Positions 48,278-58,125 of a DNA stretch of 64,000 nt are shown here, piece after piece. Each line of letters opens with the position of its first letter. Within the stretch, counting starts at the first letter, position 1. The position numbers and the translations under genes are program-made. The notes under the pieces are model-generated. The model had not been told where the DNA came from. It was given only the letters and a program-made list of their open reading frames with translations, and ran no database searches. The stretch lies in the NCBI RefSeq assembly GCF_002161285.1, contig NZ_NFHH01000009.1, forward strand, positions 1-64,000, read 5' to 3'. Source of the stretch: Blautia sp. An81. Its GTDB lineage: Bacteria > Bacillota > Clostridia > Lachnospirales > Lachnospiraceae.

Positions 48278-48370
48278 TTTTAACCGGAAGCGCTGCGAGG
48301 ACGCAAGATATGCTATACTATGTAAAAGCCCAAAAGGCCGGAAGTTATAAATTATATGGGAGGTTATCCA

Positions 48371-49072
48371 ATGGATTTTGAATATTTAAAGAATAAAAAG
48401 CTGCTTCTGGTAGATGATGAACCGGAGCTGCTGTCAATGGTGGAGGGAATCTTAGAAAAGGAAGGATATAGGAATATCCGCAGGGCAGAAAACGTAAAAG
48501 AAGCTCTGAAAATATTTCAGGAATGGCAGCCGGAAATGGCGGTGCTGGACGTGATGCTTCCTGACGGGGATGGATTCGGACTCTTTGAAAAGATCCGGGA
48601 GATTTCAGATATTCCTGTGCTTTTTCTCACAGCAAGAGGAGAGGAGGAAGATAAGTTTCTGGGCCTGGGGCTGGGAGCCGACGACTATATTGTAAAGCCT
48701 TTTCTTCCAAGGGAACTGATCCTGCGTATAGGAGTGATCCTCCGAAGATGCTATAAAGAAGAACAGCCCGTGGTGCGTCTGGCCGGCTGCACTGTAGATT
48801 TTGAGAGAGCCCAGGTAATAAAAGGAGAAGAAAAACTGCCTCTTACAGCCAAGGAATTTGCTCTTCTTTCTGCCCTGTACAGAAACAGTGGAAAAATAGT
48901 TACCATTGATATGCTCTGTCAGGCGGTGTGGGGAGATAATCCCTATGGCTATGAAAATTCTCTTATGGCCCATATCCGGCGGATACGGGAGAAGATTGAG
49001 GAAAATCCTTCCAAACCGGTGTCGCTGATCACGGTAAAAGGTCTGGGGTATAAGCTGATCGTAAAGGAGTAG
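48371..49072 (+). CDS. OmpR-family response regulator
   Basis: A 233-residue regulator with receiver aspartate in A-V-L-D-V-M-L-P near residue 59, K-P-F near 110, and winged helix with L-T-A-K-E-F-A-L-L and V-K-G-L-G-Y-K-L. ATG 48371 follows GGGAGG. It is divergent from the LanFEG-like exporter and three bases from its kinase gene, so it likely activates that exporter. Confidence 0.93.
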   Translation: MDFEYLKNKKLLLVDDEPELLSMVEGILEKEGYRNIRRAENVKEALKIFQEWQPEMAVLDVMLPDGDGFGLFEKIREISDIPVLFLTARGEEEDKFLGLGLGADDYIVKPFLPRELILRIGVILRRCYKEEQPVVRLAGCTVDFERAQVIKGEEKLPLTAKEFALLSALYRNSGKIVTIDMLCQAVWGDNPYGYENSLMAHIRRIREKIEENPSKPVSLITVKGLGYKLIVKE

Positions 49073-49075
49073 GAA

Positions 49076-50479
49076 ATGAACAGTACCATAAAACTTATCC
49101 GAAGATTTTGCTCTATTTTGATTATTTCTATTTTTCTGGGAATCCTGCTGAACCTTATATTTCTGGCTGTTATCACCTGGAACCAGGGAGATAATTCCAG
49201 CGGATGGCAGCAGGCGGAGGCAGTTGCGGCGGCTCTCACTCTTTCAGAAGATGGAAGGTATACACTCTCAGAGGAAGAGGAGAAGGCGCTGGAGCAGGCA
49301 GGAGCCTGGGGAATCCTGGTGGAGAACAGCACAGGAAATATGATCTGGGCCAGCGAGAATCTGCCCAAGGAGATCCCCCGGCATTATACCCTGGGGGAAA
49401 TTTCCTGGGCAGTCCGGGGATATATCCAGGACTACCCTACCACAACAGCTCCACAGGGGGACAATCTTCTTTTTCTCGGTTTTCCCAAGGACCGGTATTT
49501 TAAATTAATGTGGCCTACCTTTGACTATGACCTGATCCAGAATTTCTTCTACATGATCCTGGAGTTTCTGGCCTTTAATCTGGTTTTTATTATTGTGGTC
49601 TACGCCATTGCTACTTCGGGCATTATCCGCTCAGTCAAGCCCATTGTCCATGGAATAGAGACTCTGGGCAATCAGGAAGATGTATATATTCCGGAAAAAG
49701 GTCTTATGTCTCAGCTTGCGGCATCGATTAACCGGGTATCCGAAAAGATGAGGACCCAGAATTATGCTCTGCGGAAAAAAGAAATGGCCAGAGCAAACTG
49801 GATCGCCGGAGTGTCTCATGATATCCGTACGCCCCTGTCCATGGTCCTGGGCCACGCCAGCACACTGGAAGAAGATACGGACCTACCAAAAGAGGCCAGG
49901 CAAAAGGCCGGGATCATCCGGCGTCAGAGTATCCGGATGAAAAATCTGATCAATGACCTGAATCTGGCTTCTAAGCTGGAATACAATGTCCAGCCAGTAA
50001 AAAGGCAGAGAACAGACTTGGCGGCCCTTGCCAGGTCTGTGGCAGTAGATTTCCTGAACCTGGATAATAAAGGAGACTATCCCATTGAATGGAATACAGG
50101 AGAAGAAACAGGCCCTCTTATGGTATATGGAGATCCGGACCTGCTGAAACGGGCCATGTCCAATCTGATCATAAACGCCCAGGTCCACAATCCCCAGGGG
50201 TGTACCATTGGAGTGGAGGTAAAAGAAGAGGAAGAAATGTACGCTCTTATTGTCAGCGATGACGGAGTAGGGGTTACTCCGGAAGAACTGAGCTCTATTC
50301 AGAAAGCTCCCCACTATATGGTCTGTGACAGCAATACCGGGGAACAGCGTCATGGCCTGGGACTGCTGATCGTAAGGCAGATTGCCCAGGCCCATGAAGG
50401 AAAGGTAGTGCTGGACCATTCTCCTCAGGGTGGTTTTCTGGTAAAAATTTTACTTCCAAAAGACTGGAAGGAAATCTAA
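49076..50479 (+). CDS. Sensor histidine kinase
   Basis: A 467-residue kinase. Helix 1 is near residues 12-34, followed by an extracellular sensor domain of about 120 residues, helix 2 near 160-182, and a HAMP-like linker. The H-box is G-V-S-H-D-I-R-T-P-L-S-M near 243. The ATPase domain has N-L-I-I-N-A-Q, D-D-G-V-G-V and G-L-G-L-L-I. Unlike the 33.5- and 51.2-kb kinases it has a true extracellular domain, so it may bind the inducing peptide directly, as LanK kinases do. Confidence 0.92.
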   Translation: MNSTIKLIRRFCSILIISIFLGILLNLIFLAVITWNQGDNSSGWQQAEAVAAALTLSEDGRYTLSEEEEKALEQAGAWGILVENSTGNMIWASENLPKEIPRHYTLGEISWAVRGYIQDYPTTTAPQGDNLLFLGFPKDRYFKLMWPTFDYDLIQNFFYMILEFLAFNLVFIIVVYAIATSGIIRSVKPIVHGIETLGNQEDVYIPEKGLMSQLAASINRVSEKMRTQNYALRKKEMARANWIAGVSHDIRTPLSMVLGHASTLEEDTDLPKEARQKAGIIRRQSIRMKNLINDLNLASKLEYNVQPVKRQRTDLAALARSVAVDFLNLDNKGDYPIEWNTGEETGPLMVYGDPDLLKRAMSNLIINAQVHNPQGCTIGVEVKEEEEMYALIVSDDGVGVTPEELSSIQKAPHYMVCDSNTGEQRHGLGLLIVRQIAQAHEGKVVLDHSPQGGFLVKILLPKDWKEI

Positions 50480-50551
50480 CATTTTCGCAACATTAGAATT
50501 TTATATCGAAATTTTTCCGTAAACAGGTTACAATATTGCCAGGTGATGAAA

Positions 50552-51223
50552 ATGAAAATATTACTTGTTGAAGATGATCTGACCCTGGCAGAAGAAATCG
50601 TAAGGCTCTGCCGGAAGTGGGGCTTTGAAGCAGAATATCTGGAAGAATTTGAGGCCGTGGACCGGGAATGGAAGAAAAGGCAGGGAGATCTGATACTTAT
50701 GGATATCAACCTGCCTTTTTATGATGGATTTTACTGGGCAAGGGAAATACGGAAAATTTCCCGGGTGCCCATTCTTTTTCTGTCCAGCAGAGACCAGAAC
50801 AGCGATAAGGTCATGGCCATGGTCTCAGGAGGAGACGATTATGTGGAAAAGCCCTTTGACGGGGAGCTGCTTCTGGTAAAGATCCGGGCTCTGTTAAGAA
50901 GGGCTTATGAGTATACTGTAAGTGACCGGGAATATCTGGCAGAGGAGCTTTTGTACGACAGAAGTCAGGGGAATCTGGCCTATAAGGGCCAGACTGTAGA
51001 ACTGACCAGATCAGAGAATAAAATCCTGGGACTGTTGGCGGACAACCGGGGGAAAATTGTAGAAAGAGAACAGTTGATGGAGTATCTGTGGAGCACTGAT
51101 GAGTATGTGACAGATGCTTCTCTTACAGTGCTGGTGTCAAGACTGCGGGCAAAAATTGCAGAGTTTGCTCCCGGGATATCCTGTATCTATACCAAGAAGG
51201 GAAAGGGGTATTATCTGGAATGA
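50552..51223 (+). CDS. BceR-like response regulator
   Basis: A 223-residue OmpR-type regulator: receiver with L-I-L-M-D-I-N-L-P near residue 50, S-S-R-D and K-P-F near 103, winged helix with L-T-R-S-E-N-K-I-L and K-G-K-G-Y-Y-L. ATG 50552 is favoured over GTG 50543 or ATG 50546, which overlap the AGGTG site. The stop overlaps the kinase start (ATGA). It belongs to a BceRSAB-type detoxification module against cell-wall-active peptides. Confidence 0.9.
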   Translation: MKILLVEDDLTLAEEIVRLCRKWGFEAEYLEEFEAVDREWKKRQGDLILMDINLPFYDGFYWAREIRKISRVPILFLSSRDQNSDKVMAMVSGGDDYVEKPFDGELLLVKIRALLRRAYEYTVSDREYLAEELLYDRSQGNLAYKGQTVELTRSENKILGLLADNRGKIVEREQLMEYLWSTDEYVTDASLTVLVSRLRAKIAEFAPGISCIYTKKGKGYYLE

Positions 51224-52221
51224 AAGAGTATTTAAAGGACAGAGGAAAGCTGTTTTTTATCTTCCTCTGTCTGTGGTGTTTTGCAGATTTTTACCTGGCT
51301 TTTTTATGTGCCTCTAATGTTTATTTTCAGGACCTGCTGTATCTGAATCTGCTGTTTCTGGCAGCTTCTTTCGCCGGGATCTTATGGGATTTTTATCGTT
51401 TTAAAAAGACAGAAAAATATCTGGAAGGCAGGCTCTCTCTAACGCCTTTGGAACAGGAAAAGCTCTTTGGAAAAAGGGTGTCTGCATATATGGAGGAGAA
51501 GGAAGAGGAGCACAAAAAGGAAATCCGGCACCTGCTCCGGGAACAGGAAGAACTGACGGATTACATTGGAAAATGGAGTCATGAAGCCAAACTGCCTCTG
51601 GCAGCCTTAAAGCTGATCAATGAACGGAATCAGGACAGAGAGGCCAGCCGGGAAATGAAAAACAGCATTGCCCGGCTGGAGAGCCTGATCCATACGGTGA
51701 TGCTGGGAAGCAAGCTCCACCGTCCGGAACATGACGTCCGTTATGAGAAGGTTTCTTTGAAGAAAGCAGTGGGAGAGGCTGTGAAAAATCAGTCTTATTT
51801 TTTAATCCGTCACAATTTTGAGATAAAAGAAGAAACGGGAAAAATCCAGGTGTATACCGATAAAAGATGGCTGGTCTATCTCCTGGACCAGCTGATACAA
51901 AATGCAGTGAAATACCGGGGAGAAGCTCCGGCTCTCAGCTTTGCTGCCCAGGAAAAAGGGAAGGACAGCATCCTTCTGATAGTGGAAGATAACGGAGTGG
52001 GAATCGAACCGGAAGATTTGCCTTATATTTTTCAAAAAGGATATGTAGGGAAGAATTACCGGAAAGGTGACTATCGCTCTACAGGAATGGGACTGTATTT
52101 TGTAAAAGAGATCAGCCAGCTGCTCCATACAGAAATCCGGGTCTTTTCGGAACCGGAAAAGGGCACCAGGTTTGAAATACGTTTTCAGGATCTGTCAGAA
52201 CATTTGCTTTTGTCGGAATAA
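51220..52221 (+). CDS. BceS-like intramembrane-sensing histidine kinase
   Basis: A 333-residue kinase with two membrane helices (about residues 10-31 and 38-58) joined by a very short loop, no extracellular sensor domain, a coiled-coil linker, the H-box K-W-S-H-E-A-K-L-P-L near 118, and the ATPase motifs N-A-V-K-Y, D-N-G-V-G-I and G-M-G-L-Y-F. This fits BceS kinases that read out flux through the cognate BceAB transporter. Sits directly between BceR-like and BceA-like genes. Confidence 0.9.
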   Translation: MKEYLKDRGKLFFIFLCLWCFADFYLAFLCASNVYFQDLLYLNLLFLAASFAGILWDFYRFKKTEKYLEGRLSLTPLEQEKLFGKRVSAYMEEKEEEHKKEIRHLLREQEELTDYIGKWSHEAKLPLAALKLINERNQDREASREMKNSIARLESLIHTVMLGSKLHRPEHDVRYEKVSLKKAVGEAVKNQSYFLIRHNFEIKEETGKIQVYTDKRWLVYLLDQLIQNAVKYRGEAPALSFAAQEKGKDSILLIVEDNGVGIEPEDLPYIFQKGYVGKNYRKGDYRSTGMGLYFVKEISQLLHTEIRVFSEPEKGTRFEIRFQDLSEHLLLSE

Positions 52222-52253
52222 TCCTTTCAGAAATGTTAGATACCAACTAAAAC

Positions 52254-52297
52254 TGTCAGGCAGATGTAAGGATTTTTGAAGGCCTCTCTGCTATGCT
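52254..52297 (+). promoter_or_regulatory. BceAB-operon promoter with tandem TGT(C/A)AGG repeats
   Basis: TGTCAGG (52254-52260) and TGTAAGG (52265-52271) are 11 bases apart, 20 bases before an extended -10 (TGCTATGCT, 52289-52297). The same repeat and spacing occur upstream of the LanFEG-like operon at 48.2 kb. Confidence 0.6.
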
Positions 52298-52323
52298 GGT
52301 ATACAGACAGGAGGTAAACAAAA

Positions 52324-53079
52324 ATGAACAAAATTTTAGAAATCCGAAATCTATCAAAAAGCTATGGACGAAGAGGATATCAGACCTGGGTGCTGCGGGA
52401 TATCAGCCTGGATATTTTTCAGGGAGACTTTATCGGGATCATGGGCCCCAGCGGTGCGGGAAAGACCACCCTTTTAAATATGCTGTCCACTCTGGATAAG
52501 CCTTCCCGGGGAGAGATCCTTTTGGATGGGGAAAACATTGTGGAGATGAAAAACCGGCAGCTTTCTCAGGTGAGAAGAGACAAGATCGGCTTTATTTTTC
52601 AGGAGTATAATCTTCTGGATAATATGACCCTCCAGGATAATATTGCCCTTCCTTTGTCCTTAAACGGAGCAAAAACAGGAGAAATCCTTAAACGGGTGAG
52701 AGAGACGGCAGCAACTTTCGGACTGGAGTCTCATCTGGGGAAATATCCCTATCAGCTTTCCGGAGGACAGAAACAGCGGGCAGCCAGTGCCAGAGCTCTG
52801 ATCACTAATCCCAGGATTTTGTTTGCTGACGAGCCTACCGGGGCCTTGGACTCCAAATCGGGGAAAGACCTTCTCTGCTGTCTTAAGGCAGCAAATGAGG
52901 CGGGAAAAGCAACCATCGTAATGGTGACCCACGATGCCTACTGTGCCAGCTATGCAAAACAGGTGTACTTCTTAAAAGACGGCAGGATTCAGTGCTGCCT
53001 GAACCGACAGGAGAGCAGGAAAGCATTCTATGATGAGATCATGGCCATGCTGGCCTCTATGGGAGGTGACCAGGAATGA
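52324..53079 (+). CDS. BceA-like ABC transporter ATPase
   Basis: A 251-residue ATPase with Walker A G-P-S-G-A-G-K-T-T, Q-loop F-Q-E-Y-N, signature L-S-G-G-Q-K-Q-R, Walker B I-L-F-A-D-E-P-T-G and H-loop V-T-H-D. The ATG follows AGGAGGT. Its stop overlaps the permease start. BceA-type ATPases power removal of bacitracin-like peptides from their lipid target and also signal to BceS. Confidence 0.93.
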   Translation: MNKILEIRNLSKSYGRRGYQTWVLRDISLDIFQGDFIGIMGPSGAGKTTLLNMLSTLDKPSRGEILLDGENIVEMKNRQLSQVRRDKIGFIFQEYNLLDNMTLQDNIALPLSLNGAKTGEILKRVRETAATFGLESHLGKYPYQLSGGQKQRAASARALITNPRILFADEPTGALDSKSGKDLLCCLKAANEAGKATIVMVTHDAYCASYAKQVYFLKDGRIQCCLNRQESRKAFYDEIMAMLASMGGDQE

Positions 53080-54998
53080 GTCTTTTTCGGCTGGCGGTGT
53101 GGAACTTTAAGAGAAGTGTGAGGGAATTTGGAGCACTGGTTCTGTCTCTGTCTTTTTCTGTATTTATTTTCTTTAACTTTCAGAATGTCATCTATTCCCA
53201 GGCTATGGATGTGCTTATGGAATTCCGGAAAGACCTGATTGATTCTGTACTCCAGGCAGCCTCTATTGTATTTGGAGTCTTTCTTTTCTTTTTTATCTGG
53301 TATGCTGCCAATGTGTTCCTGAATCAGAGAAAAAAGGAAATCGGTATCTATATTTTTATGGGGCTGGATAATAAACGGATCAGTAGAATGTATGCCCTGG
53401 AATCCGCCATGGTAGGGCTGTTTTCTCTGGCCTTCGGACTTATTTTCGGCGTTTTGTTTTCCAAACTGTTTCAGATGCTGCTGTTAAAACTGTCAGAGAT
53501 CAGCGTAGATGTGGAGTTTTCTTTTTCCCTTCAGCCAGTGCTGAATACGGGAGGAATGTTTCTGGTCATTTACGGCTTTATGATCCTGAAAGGCTGCCAT
53601 ACTCTCAAAAACAGCAGCGTACTGAACCTGTTGTCGGGAGCCAGGCAGAAAGAAATCCGACAGGAAAATAAAGTGCTTACAGCTCTCAGGATACTGGCAG
53701 GAACTGCAGCTCTTATTTTAGGGTATCTGGCGGCACTGGATACAGGGGGACTTCAGGGGCTTGTACGGATGGTCCAGGCGGTAGTTCTGGTTATTGTCGG
53801 AGTCTATCTCCTCTATTCTGGTCTGATCCCTGCCATCCTCAGACTCCTTACCAGAAATAAAAAATTCCTTTACCGGAAGGAGAGAACCCTCTGGATCAAT
53901 AACCTGGCTTTCCGGATAAAAAAGAACTACCGGACCTATGCTATGGTCACTGTTTTGATGATCTGTTCCGTGACTTTAATGGCCCTGGCCATTGCTCTGA
54001 AACAGCGATATGACAGAATGGAAAATTTTGATCAGGTCTATTCCTGTCAGGTAGTGAATTATGACGGAACACTGGATGGTGAGGAAATCTTAAAGGGGAT
54101 CGAAGGGGAAAATCCTGTGGAGTACTGGAATGAATACACTCTTTTAAACCTTCCGTCCGAAATGTTTCGCACAAAATATAACCAGACAATGTATGTTCTG
54201 GCGCCCTACTCCCAGGTGAAAGAAGGAGCTGGAAGAGCAGGGCTGGAATTCCCATATAAGGAACTGGAAGATGACCAGGTGGTTGGTCTTTCCCACGAGA
54301 TTCTTTTCAGCCTGGCAGGCACCAATGAACCTTCAGCTGTAAATATCGGAGAGAAAACCTATGATGAGGTGGACGTTACAACAACTCCTTACCTTGGAAA
54401 GCTCCAGACCTATACAGAGGCTTATATCGTGTCAGACAGGACCTTCGAGGAGCTGAAAAGCCGGGGCAGCCTGCTCTATATCTATAATTATCGTCTGGAA
54501 AACCCCGGCAATATAGAAGCCTCCAGACCCTGGCTTCAGGATCTTGTCCAGGGGGGAGAAGAGGGCATGACAGGAGTCAGCTACACCGAGGACTCTTTAA
54601 ATGAAGACAGCTATATCCGTGTGACTTACTCTCTGTGTCTTTTCATGTTTGTTACGCTTATGCTTGCGGCGGGAAGTATTATCTTTCTGAAGATCGGGAA
54701 TGAAGCCTATGAGGACGGGGAAAGATATGAAATCCTGGAGAAAATGGGGGTTCCCCGGAAAACATTGGGAAAGGCTGTGAGAAATGAAATCTGTTTCGCT
54801 TATTACTGTCCCTTCCTGCTGATGTCCATATCCTCCTACTTTTCCGTCAGGGCATTGGGAGAACTTATGAAAGAGGATTTGTTCCGGATAAATGTGTGGA
54901 GCGCTTTGTTTGTTTTGGTACTTTTCAGCCTAATCTGTTTTTTCTCTGTAAGAGGGGCAAAAAGGAAGCTTTTTGCCCGGTCTTTCTGGAAAGTGTAA
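53076..54998 (+). CDS. BceB-like ABC transporter permease
   Basis: A 640-residue permease with about ten membrane helices: one near 18-38, three near 60-180, further helices near 205-250 and 285-305, then a large extracellular domain (about 310-510) before the last three helices (near 525-625). This long loop between helices 7 and 8 is the hallmark of Bce-type permeases and holds the peptide specificity. It overlaps the ATPase gene by four bases and ends the module. Confidence 0.92.
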   Translation: MSLFRLAVWNFKRSVREFGALVLSLSFSVFIFFNFQNVIYSQAMDVLMEFRKDLIDSVLQAASIVFGVFLFFFIWYAANVFLNQRKKEIGIYIFMGLDNKRISRMYALESAMVGLFSLAFGLIFGVLFSKLFQMLLLKLSEISVDVEFSFSLQPVLNTGGMFLVIYGFMILKGCHTLKNSSVLNLLSGARQKEIRQENKVLTALRILAGTAALILGYLAALDTGGLQGLVRMVQAVVLVIVGVYLLYSGLIPAILRLLTRNKKFLYRKERTLWINNLAFRIKKNYRTYAMVTVLMICSVTLMALAIALKQRYDRMENFDQVYSCQVVNYDGTLDGEEILKGIEGENPVEYWNEYTLLNLPSEMFRTKYNQTMYVLAPYSQVKEGAGRAGLEFPYKELEDDQVVGLSHEILFSLAGTNEPSAVNIGEKTYDEVDVTTTPYLGKLQTYTEAYIVSDRTFEELKSRGSLLYIYNYRLENPGNIEASRPWLQDLVQGGEEGMTGVSYTEDSLNEDSYIRVTYSLCLFMFVTLMLAAGSIIFLKIGNEAYEDGERYEILEKMGVPRKTLGKAVRNEICFAYYCPFLLMSISSYFSVRALGELMKEDLFRINVWSALFVLVLFSLICFFSVRGAKRKLFARSFWKV

Positions 54999-55126
54999 TC
55001 TCTTTGCCGGCTTTTACGCCTCCTTCATAGGTGGGGGGATAAGAAAAAATATATTCCTCACGGAAAGGGATACAGCATTCCTCCAGAGCAGAGAGATAGA
55101 GACCATGCCAATCATCAGAAGATACA

Positions 55127-55468
55127 TTAATCAGATCTGCATCGAAAAATACAGTCAATCCCAGGAAGAACAGGTTCTTCTATATAGGACTCCAGGAAGT
55201 CTCTGGACACATGGACGTCCACTACCATAGAGGCCAGGGCGCACTGGGACTCATGGATCTGATTAGAATCTATTACAATAAATTCTCCTGGGACAAGAGT
55301 ATGTTTCACGCCTCCCACAAGAATCTCCGCTGTACCGTTGAGGATATAGATCAGCTCAATAGCAGGATGCCAGTGGGCAGGAAAATAGGAGCCTCTGTTG
55401 GTGTAATAGTGAATGGCAATATTGGTATTTTCCAGATCATAGAGGTGTTCATAAATGGCCTGTTTCAT
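55127..55468 (-). pseudogene. AraC-type regulator, sensor domain only
   Basis: A 113-residue cupin domain (H-W-H-P-A-I-E-L-I-Y-I-L-N-G-T near residue 32, then E-I-L-V-G-G and G-E-F-I-V-I-D-S-N-Q-I-H) as found at the N-terminus of AraC regulators of about 280-300 residues. The frame then runs out at C-I-F-R-C-R-S-D, and no AraC helix-turn-helix is seen before the permease gene. It is probably truncated; a short free cupin cannot be excluded. ATG 55468 follows AGGAG on the minus strand. Confidence 0.65.
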
Positions 55469-55799
55469 AGAAAAAACTCCTTTGAATGTCAATTTTGACC
55501 TAAAAACTGTCAATATACTATCTAAAAATAACCATGTTTACATGATAGCATATGGTTGTAACAAAGAAACTTTCTTTTATCGAGCGTCTTGCAAAATATG
55601 TGGAAGATAACGCAGAGTATTTTGCAAACCTGCATTGCGTTTGCTCCGGTGATTTTCATTCAAGATTTTAATTTGATGGAAACGGCGGAACATTAAGATG
55701 CAGAAAAAAGAACAAGAGAATAAAAACCAGTTAAAAAAGAACCGAGGTATGAAGCGGTAGATTCCTTTCATATCCCGGTTCTTTCATTTTGCCGGCTGA
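55469..55799. other. Intergenic region between AraC remnant and ilvN
   Basis: No gene. It contains a perfect 10-bp inverted repeat TTGCAAAATA/TATTTTGCAA (55589-55598 and 55618-55627) in AT-rich DNA, and the ilvN terminator at 55733-55783. Confidence 0.5.
55733..55783 (-). terminator. Intrinsic terminator of ilvBN
   Basis: On the minus strand AAGAACCGGGATATGAA pairs (15 of 17) with the complementary arm at 55737-55753, followed by a six-base U tract (complement of 55733-55738). It is 17 bases after the ilvN stop. Confidence 0.75.
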
Positions 55800-56309
55800 T
55801 CAGCGTTCCATCATACTGATGGATTCAATACCTACGCTTCCGCCCCGGACAACTTCGATGGTTTTAAATTCTTCTTTAATCAGTTTGATAACTGCGTCAT
55901 TTTTGGTTGCCGTCTGGACAAATTCCAGAAGGAGACTGTCCTTTCCGTAATCGATGACTCTGGCTTTAAAGGTTTCTGCAATCTGAAAAAGCTCCACCTT
56001 ATCTGCAGGGGTGCATTTTTTTACCTTAATATACAGGATTTCTTTCATCCGGATAAAAATATCGGTAAAATCAATGACTTTGATCACTTCCACCATACGG
56101 TTCAGCTGCTTTTTAATCTGCTCAAAAGTTTCGTCGTCGCTGACAGTGGCAATTGTCATACGGGAGACGGTAGGATCTTCTGTGGTACCTACTGTCAGAC
56201 TGTCCAGGTTATAGCTCTTTCCGGCAAAAAGCCCGGAAATTTTGGACAGCACACCTACCTGATTTTCTACATATAAAGAGATCCATCTTTTTTTCATTCC
56301 TTTTTCCAT
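55800..56309 (-). CDS. ilvN: Acetolactate synthase small (regulatory) subunit
   Basis: A 169-residue regulatory subunit. The N-terminal ACT domain has S-L-Y-V-E-N-Q-V-G-V-L-S-K-I-S-G-L-F and R-M-T-I-A-T-V, followed by the conserved C-terminal domain with R-V-I-D-Y-G-K-D-S-L and E-V-V-R-G-G-S-V. It binds branched-chain amino acids and raises and feedback-regulates the catalytic subunit. GGAGGACG precedes ATG 56309. It lies 12 bases after ilvB. Confidence 0.95.
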   Translation of the reverse strand: MEKGMKKRWISLYVENQVGVLSKISGLFAGKSYNLDSLTVGTTEDPTVSRMTIATVSDDETFEQIKKQLNRMVEVIKVIDFTDIFIRMKEILYIKVKKCTPADKVELFQIAETFKARVIDYGKDSLLLEFVQTATKNDAVIKLIKEEFKTIEVVRGGSVGIESISMMER

Positions 56310-56321
56310 TTTCCCGTCCTC

Positions 56322-58043
56322 CTAACAATCCATAATCATATCTTCTAAGGTTCCGCCCGGTTTGATCATAGGATATACCATTTCCTCCGGGTCGATGATA
56401 AATTCAATGATGGTAGGCGCCTTGGTGTTCTTTTTCGCTTCTTCAAAAGCCGGGGCGATCTCTTCCTTATTCATTACCCGGATGCCTTTGGCTCCATAGC
56501 TCTCTGCCAGCTTTACAAAATCAGGGACATATTCTAATGGAAATTCTTCCCCGTTTGTGCGGCGGGAGAGGGCGCCTGACTTCAGATTTGTCATGGAGTA
56601 GCGTTTACCGTAAAACAGTTTCTGCCATTGGCGCACCATACCCAGATATTCATTGTTAAAGATACACAGTATTACAGGAAGCTCCTCCAGAACCGCAGTA
56701 GCCATTTCCTGGATATTCATTTGCATGCCGCCGTCGCCGGAAATAGCGATTACCGGAATGTCAGGATTCCCGATTTTAGCCCCGATGGCTCCCGGAAGTC
56801 CATATCCCATAGTTCCCAGGCCTCCGGAGGTAACCAGATGCTTCTTATTATTAAGCTCTGCGTACTGAGTTACCAACATCTGATGCTGACCAACATCAGT
56901 GACAATGATGGCTTCCTCAAACTGCCGGTTGATTTCACTTATTATATCCAGAGGGCTCATAAGTTTTCGGTCTTTCATATTCAGTGGATGTTCTTCCTTC
57001 CACGCCTGGATCTGCCCCAGCCATTTCTCTGTATTCTGCTCGGTTACATATTCCGCCATTTTTGTGATCGCCTCTTTTGCGTCGGCTACAATAGGGATAT
57101 CCACCTGGATATTTCTGGAGATAGAGGCTGTGTCAATATCGATATGGATGATCTGAGCATTTGGAGCAAAAGCATGAAGCTTTCCGGTGATACGGTCATT
57201 AAATCTGGTTCCGATAGAAAAGAGTACATCGCAGTTGCTTACGGCCATATTGGCAGCATAGGCTCCATGCATTCCCAGATTTCCTACAAAAAGAGGATGG
57301 TCGGTGGGAATGGCTCCCCGGCCCATAATTGTCGTTACTACAGGCACCTGGGTCTTTTCTACTACCTGGGTGAAAATTTCATCCGCTCTGGCGATATTTA
57401 CTCCGCCGCCTGCCAGAAACAAAGGACGTTTTGCTTTCTGCAGGACCTTAATGGCTTTTTTCAGCTGTCCGATGTGAACGCTGGTGTTAGGCTTATACCC
57501 CCGGATATTTACGGTTTTGGGATATTCCGGGCTTCCCAGTTCACACATCACATCTTTGGGAAGGTCAACGAGAACCGGACCGGGACGGCCAGTGCGGGCG
57601 ATGTAGAAAGCCTCTTTGATAATCCGGCCCAGGTCTTCACGTTTCCTCACAGTTACGCCATATTTGGTGATGCTTCTGGTAATGCCCACAATGTCCACTT
57701 CCTGGAAAGCGTCGTTTCCGATCAGGTATCTGGCTACCTGGCCGGTAAAGCATACAAGAGGCACGCTGTCATAGTTGGCTGTAGCCAGTCCGGTAACCAC
57801 ATTGGTAGCTCCGGGGCCGCTGGTAACAAGACATACGCCTACTTTTCCCGTAGTCCTTGCGTAAGCGTCTGCTTCATGGACCAGAGCCTGCTCATGGCGG
57901 GGAAGGACGATATCGATATTATTCTGCTTATACAGTTCATCACTGATGTCAATCGTGGTCGCTCCGGGATAGCCGAAAAGAACTTCCACCCCTTCTTCTT
58001 TCAAGGCTTTTACGAACAATTTGTTTCCTGTGATCTGTTTCAT
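56322..58043 (-). CDS. ilvB: Acetolactate synthase large (catalytic) subunit
   Basis: A 573-residue thiamine-diphosphate enzyme that joins two pyruvates to acetolactate (valine and leucine path) or pyruvate with 2-oxobutyrate (isoleucine path). It opens V-E-V-L-F-G-Y-P-G-A-T-T-I-D, with the catalytic glutamate in H-E-Q-A-L-V-H-E-A, an FAD-binding middle domain, and the cofactor motif G-D-G-G-M-Q-M-N near 440. ATG 58043 follows AGGAGG. Expression is controlled by a T-box leader. Full length and intact. Confidence 0.97.
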   Translation of the reverse strand: MKQITGNKLFVKALKEEGVEVLFGYPGATTIDISDELYKQNNIDIVLPRHEQALVHEADAYARTTGKVGVCLVTSGPGATNVVTGLATANYDSVPLVCFTGQVARYLIGNDAFQEVDIVGITRSITKYGVTVRKREDLGRIIKEAFYIARTGRPGPVLVDLPKDVMCELGSPEYPKTVNIRGYKPNTSVHIGQLKKAIKVLQKAKRPLFLAGGGVNIARADEIFTQVVEKTQVPVVTTIMGRGAIPTDHPLFVGNLGMHGAYAANMAVSNCDVLFSIGTRFNDRITGKLHAFAPNAQIIHIDIDTASISRNIQVDIPIVADAKEAITKMAEYVTEQNTEKWLGQIQAWKEEHPLNMKDRKLMSPLDIISEINRQFEEAIIVTDVGQHQMLVTQYAELNNKKHLVTSGGLGTMGYGLPGAIGAKIGNPDIPVIAISGDGGMQMNIQEMATAVLEELPVILCIFNNEYLGMVRQWQKLFYGKRYSMTNLKSGALSRRTNGEEFPLEYVPDFVKLAESYGAKGIRVMNKEEIAPAFEEAKKNTKAPTIIEFIIDPEEMVYPMIKPGGTLEDMIMDC

Positions 58044-58125
58044 ATGAGATACCTCCTGTCTCTTTTTTCAAGAACGCCTTCTGCTATTTATCCTATAGGA
58101 AAACCCGAAAAAATTTCCTTAAGAA

